This document shows, piece by piece, positions 14,909 to 14,951 of a DNA stretch of 14,951 nucleotides (its first letter is position 1; each line of letters starts with the position of its first letter). The DNA is from Spirochaetota bacterium (GTDB taxonomy: Bacteria > Spirochaetota > Leptospiria > Turneriellales > Turneriellaceae), in assembly GCA_963205035.1 (NCBI GenBank), contig CAUJII010000156.1, positions 1 through 14,951 of the forward strand, read 5' to 3'. Position numbers and translations under genes: made by a program. The notes under the pieces were generated by a model, which saw only the letters and a list, made by a program, of their open reading frames with translations, had not been told where the DNA came from and searched no databases.

Positions 14909-14951
14909 TACGATTGACCCCGCTTTTCTCTCACCGGTTTTGGCCCGCGTG
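14908..14951 (-). CDS. Possible 3' end of an upstream gene
   Basis: Upstream of the amidase ATG there is an open frame from the window edge to TAA at 14908-14910. It encodes a basic tail (RGPKPVREKRGQS) of 13 complete codons, and the stop shares one base with the amidase start (TAATG), a common arrangement in operons. Only 44 bp are visible, so an open frame by chance is quite possible. No family can be assigned. Confidence 0.4.
   Translation of the reverse strand, partial: RGPKPVREKRGQS

Overview
The window is gene-dense bacterial DNA of about 50% GC. It holds ten complete protein-coding genes and fragments of two more, with almost no non-coding space; the largest gap is the 134-bp divergent region at 519-652. 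No rRNA, tRNA, CRISPR array, insertion sequence or phage gene was seen. The gene set fits a free-living, diderm, respiring heterotroph: a complex I subunit, a lipoprotein, periplasmic amidase and FecR-type proteins. The acyl-CoA ligase N-terminus (with a VPRGTD motif), the FecR/Fn3-like membrane protein, the class III cyclase and the amidase/GerMN-like pair remind me of Leptospirales spirochaetes, especially higher-GC Turneriella/Leptonema-like lineages. That is recall, not a search result.

Left end: the 5' part of a long-chain acyl-CoA ligase gene runs leftward off the window (1-518, minus). Divergent from it is a processive family 2 glycosyltransferase gene (653-2203, plus), the only complete gene on the plus strand. 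The shared upstream region carries a perfect 8-bp inverted repeat, GAGTTTAG-N12-CTAAACTC, which is a candidate operator.

From 14951 down to 2183 every gene is on the minus strand, with gaps of -26 to about 50 bp, so the block could be one long transcript or a few overlapping ones. In transcription order: the tail of an unidentified gene (stop overlapping the next start as TAATG); an N-acetylmuramoyl-L-alanine amidase; a membrane-anchored GerMN-like protein; purine nucleoside phosphorylase; glycine dehydrogenase subunit 2 (gcvPB); NADH-quinone oxidoreductase subunit F (nuoF); a transmembrane HAMP/class III nucleotide cyclase; a FecR-domain membrane protein with three Fn3-like modules; a TPR lipoprotein; a 711-residue, largely disordered protein with short helical repeats and an Asp/Gly-rich acidic tract; and a prepilin peptidase. 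The last gene converges on and overlaps the glycosyltransferase gene by 21 bp.

The first five complete genes of this block are peptidoglycan-processing and housekeeping metabolic genes. Two of them (gcvPB and nuoF) lie apart from the partners they need (GcvPA/H/T; NuoE/NuoG). The part least explained by known systems is cyclase - FecR/Fn3 protein - TPR lipoprotein - 711-residue protein (9332 to 2989). It looks like a candidate envelope-sensing module that couples an extracytoplasmic sensor and cyclic nucleotide output to periplasmic scaffold proteins. That functional link is an inference from tight gene linkage and domain content only.
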